Part shown: in pieces, positions 4,315-5,289 of the stretch | How the letters are laid out: every line of letters starts with the position of its first letter | How positions within the stretch are numbered: position 1 is the stretch's first letter | Assembly: GCA_031280855.1 (NCBI GenBank) | Contig: JAITGH010000068.1 | Coordinates: forward strand, 1-5,289 | Reading direction: 5' to 3' | Source: Oscillospiraceae bacterium | GTDB lineage: Bacteria; Bacillota; Clostridia; Oscillospirales; Oscillospiraceae | Length of the DNA stretch: 5,289 bases | Made by a program: the position numbers and the translations under genes | Notes under the pieces: generated by a model | Databases searched by the model: none | What the model was told of the DNA's origin: nothing | What the model saw: the letters and a program-made list of their open reading frames with translations, nothing else

Positions 4315-5289
4315 ATGAAGCAAACGGCAGTGTTAATAGTATGTGACGGGCTCGGACTGTCCGGCGAGGTACGCGGCAACGCGGTTCTCGCGGCGGCGAC
4401 GCCTGTGCTGACCGCGCTTAACGGAGGCCGCCCGCTTAGCGATTGCGCGGTCAAGCTTGGCGCGTCCGGCGAGTCGGTCGGCTTGCCGCCCGGTACGATG
4501 GGCAACTCCGAGGTCGGGCACACGAATCTCGGCGCGGGTAACATAAACTACCAGAGCCTCAGCAGGATCAATAACGCGATCGCGGACGGGACGTTCTTCT
4601 CAAACCGCGTACTCGCGGAGTCGGCAGAGAGTGCGAAGACGCACGGTCGCGCTCACTTGTTCGCTCTGATCAGCGATGCGGGAGTGCACTCGACGGAGTC
4701 GCACCTGTACGCCGCGTCGCGGCTGCTGCGCGATGTGCCGGAGGTCTTCGTCCACCTGTTCACGGACGGGCGCGATATGCCGCCGGAGTCCGCGCTGGAG
4801 CTCTGCACACGGGTTACCGGGAATCTGCAACCCAACGCGAAGATCGCAACCGTCATCGGGCGATTCTACGCCATGGATCGCGATAACCGCTGGGAGCGAG
4901 TCCGAATCGCTTATGACGCGTTGGTTCACGGGAGCGGACACGCGAACTCCGACATCCTCGCCGCGATTCGAGAGTCGTACGCCGCAGGAGTCTCCGACGA
5001 GTTCATTGAGCCGATCGTTGCGATTCCCTCCGGACGGGTTCGCGATGGCGATACGGTCGTGTTCGTGAACTTCCGCCCTGACCGCGCAAGGGAGCTTACC
5101 CGTACGTTTGTCGATCCGCAATTTGCGGGGTTTGAACGCGAGCTCTTCCCGGTCGACTTCGTCTGCATGACGCAGTACGATGAGACCATGCCGAACGTAG
5201 CGGTCGCGTTCCCGCCTGAGGTTCCGAAGAATACGCTGGGGGAGTACCTCGCGAGTCTCGGTAAGACTCAGTTGAGAATCGCGGAGACG
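4315..5289 (+). CDS. gpmI: 2,3-bisphosphoglycerate-independent phosphoglycerate mutase (partial, right edge)
   Basis: 325 codons are in the window without a stop; the family is about 510 residues, so roughly the C-terminal 185 residues lie beyond. The enzyme interconverts 3- and 2-phosphoglycerate through a phosphoserine intermediate using two Mn2+ ions. Seen: V9-C-D11-G-L-G with metal ligand Asp11; MGNSEVGH (62-69) with nucleophile Ser65; NYQSLSRIN (78-86); SDAGVHS (120-126) with substrate-binding His125; DGRD (151-154); IGRFYAMDRDNRWER (181-195) with Arg183 and Arg189; FRPDR (253-257) with Arg254 and Arg257; QLRIAET at the edge. These match the phosphatase-like and transferase domains of the Geobacillus enzyme. 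The second Gly of the usual SDGGVHS is Ala here. The missing part should hold the remaining metal ligands. ATG 4315 follows AGAGG (4305-4309), 18 bases after tpiA. Confidence 0.97.
   Translation, partial: MKQTAVLIVCDGLGLSGEVRGNAVLAAATPVLTALNGGRPLSDCAVKLGASGESVGLPPGTMGNSEVGHTNLGAGNINYQSLSRINNAIADGTFFSNRVLAESAESAKTHGRAHLFALISDAGVHSTESHLYAASRLLRDVPEVFVHLFTDGRDMPPESALELCTRVTGNLQPNAKIATVIGRFYAMDRDNRWERVRIAYDALVHGSGHANSDILAAIRESYAAGVSDEFIEPIVAIPSGRVRDGDTVVFVNFRPDRARELTRTFVDPQFAGFERELFPVDFVCMTQYDETMPNVAVAFPPEVPKNTLGEYLASLGKTQLRIAET

Noticed and set aside
1..5289. CRISPR arrays, tRNA or rRNA genes, insertion sequences with transposase, prophage or defence genes
   Set aside because: I saw no regularly spaced direct repeats, no cloverleaf-like or rRNA-like stretches, and every substantial reading frame is accounted for by the listed genes or their shadows.

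Overview
The window is a stretch of a GC-rich chromosome from a bacterium that is most likely an endospore-forming member of the Firmicutes, Clostridia side. The evidence is a SpoIIQ-like LytM/M23 protein on the minus strand with a textbook sigma-F-type promoter, strong AGGAGG-type ribosome binding sites, and a trmL-pgk-tpiA-gpmI gene run. I cannot name the genus from sequence alone.

Layout: (1) The left edge holds the 3' part of an unrecognised membrane protein gene (+). (2) A long perfect-arm hairpin lies between this gene and the convergent spoIIQ-like gene (-), which spans 548-1354. (3) A 251-base AT-richer divergent intergenic region (1355-1605) carries two back-to-back promoters: a sigma-F/G-type one firing left into spoIIQ and a sigma-A-type one firing right. 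Downstream of the right-facing promoter is a 102-base segment bounded by long inverted repeats, placed in the 5' leader just before a ribosome binding site. (4) From 1606 to the right edge there is a tightly spaced same-strand cluster: a 58-codon single-pass membrane peptide, trmL (tRNA wobble 2'-O-methyltransferase), pgk, tpiA and the first 325 codons of gpmI, which runs off the window.

Function: pgk, tpiA and gpmI encode three enzymes of the lower (triose) part of glycolysis/gluconeogenesis. Gaps of 8-55 bases and no visible terminator between them suggest one transcript, probably initiated at the TTGCAT-17-TATAAT promoter at 1433-1461. Neither gap (normally next to pgk) nor eno is present in the window; eno could follow gpmI outside it. 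The spoIIQ-like gene belongs to a separate, forespore-specific programme (engulfment and the SpoIIQ-SpoIIIAH channel) and only shares the intergenic region.

Most of the window is ordinary housekeeping sequence. The parts that deserve attention are the divergent control region, the inverted-repeat leader with a possible Shine-Dalgarno-sequestering pseudoknot, the LytM domain that keeps its zinc ligands but lacks one catalytic histidine, and the two small or unknown membrane proteins.
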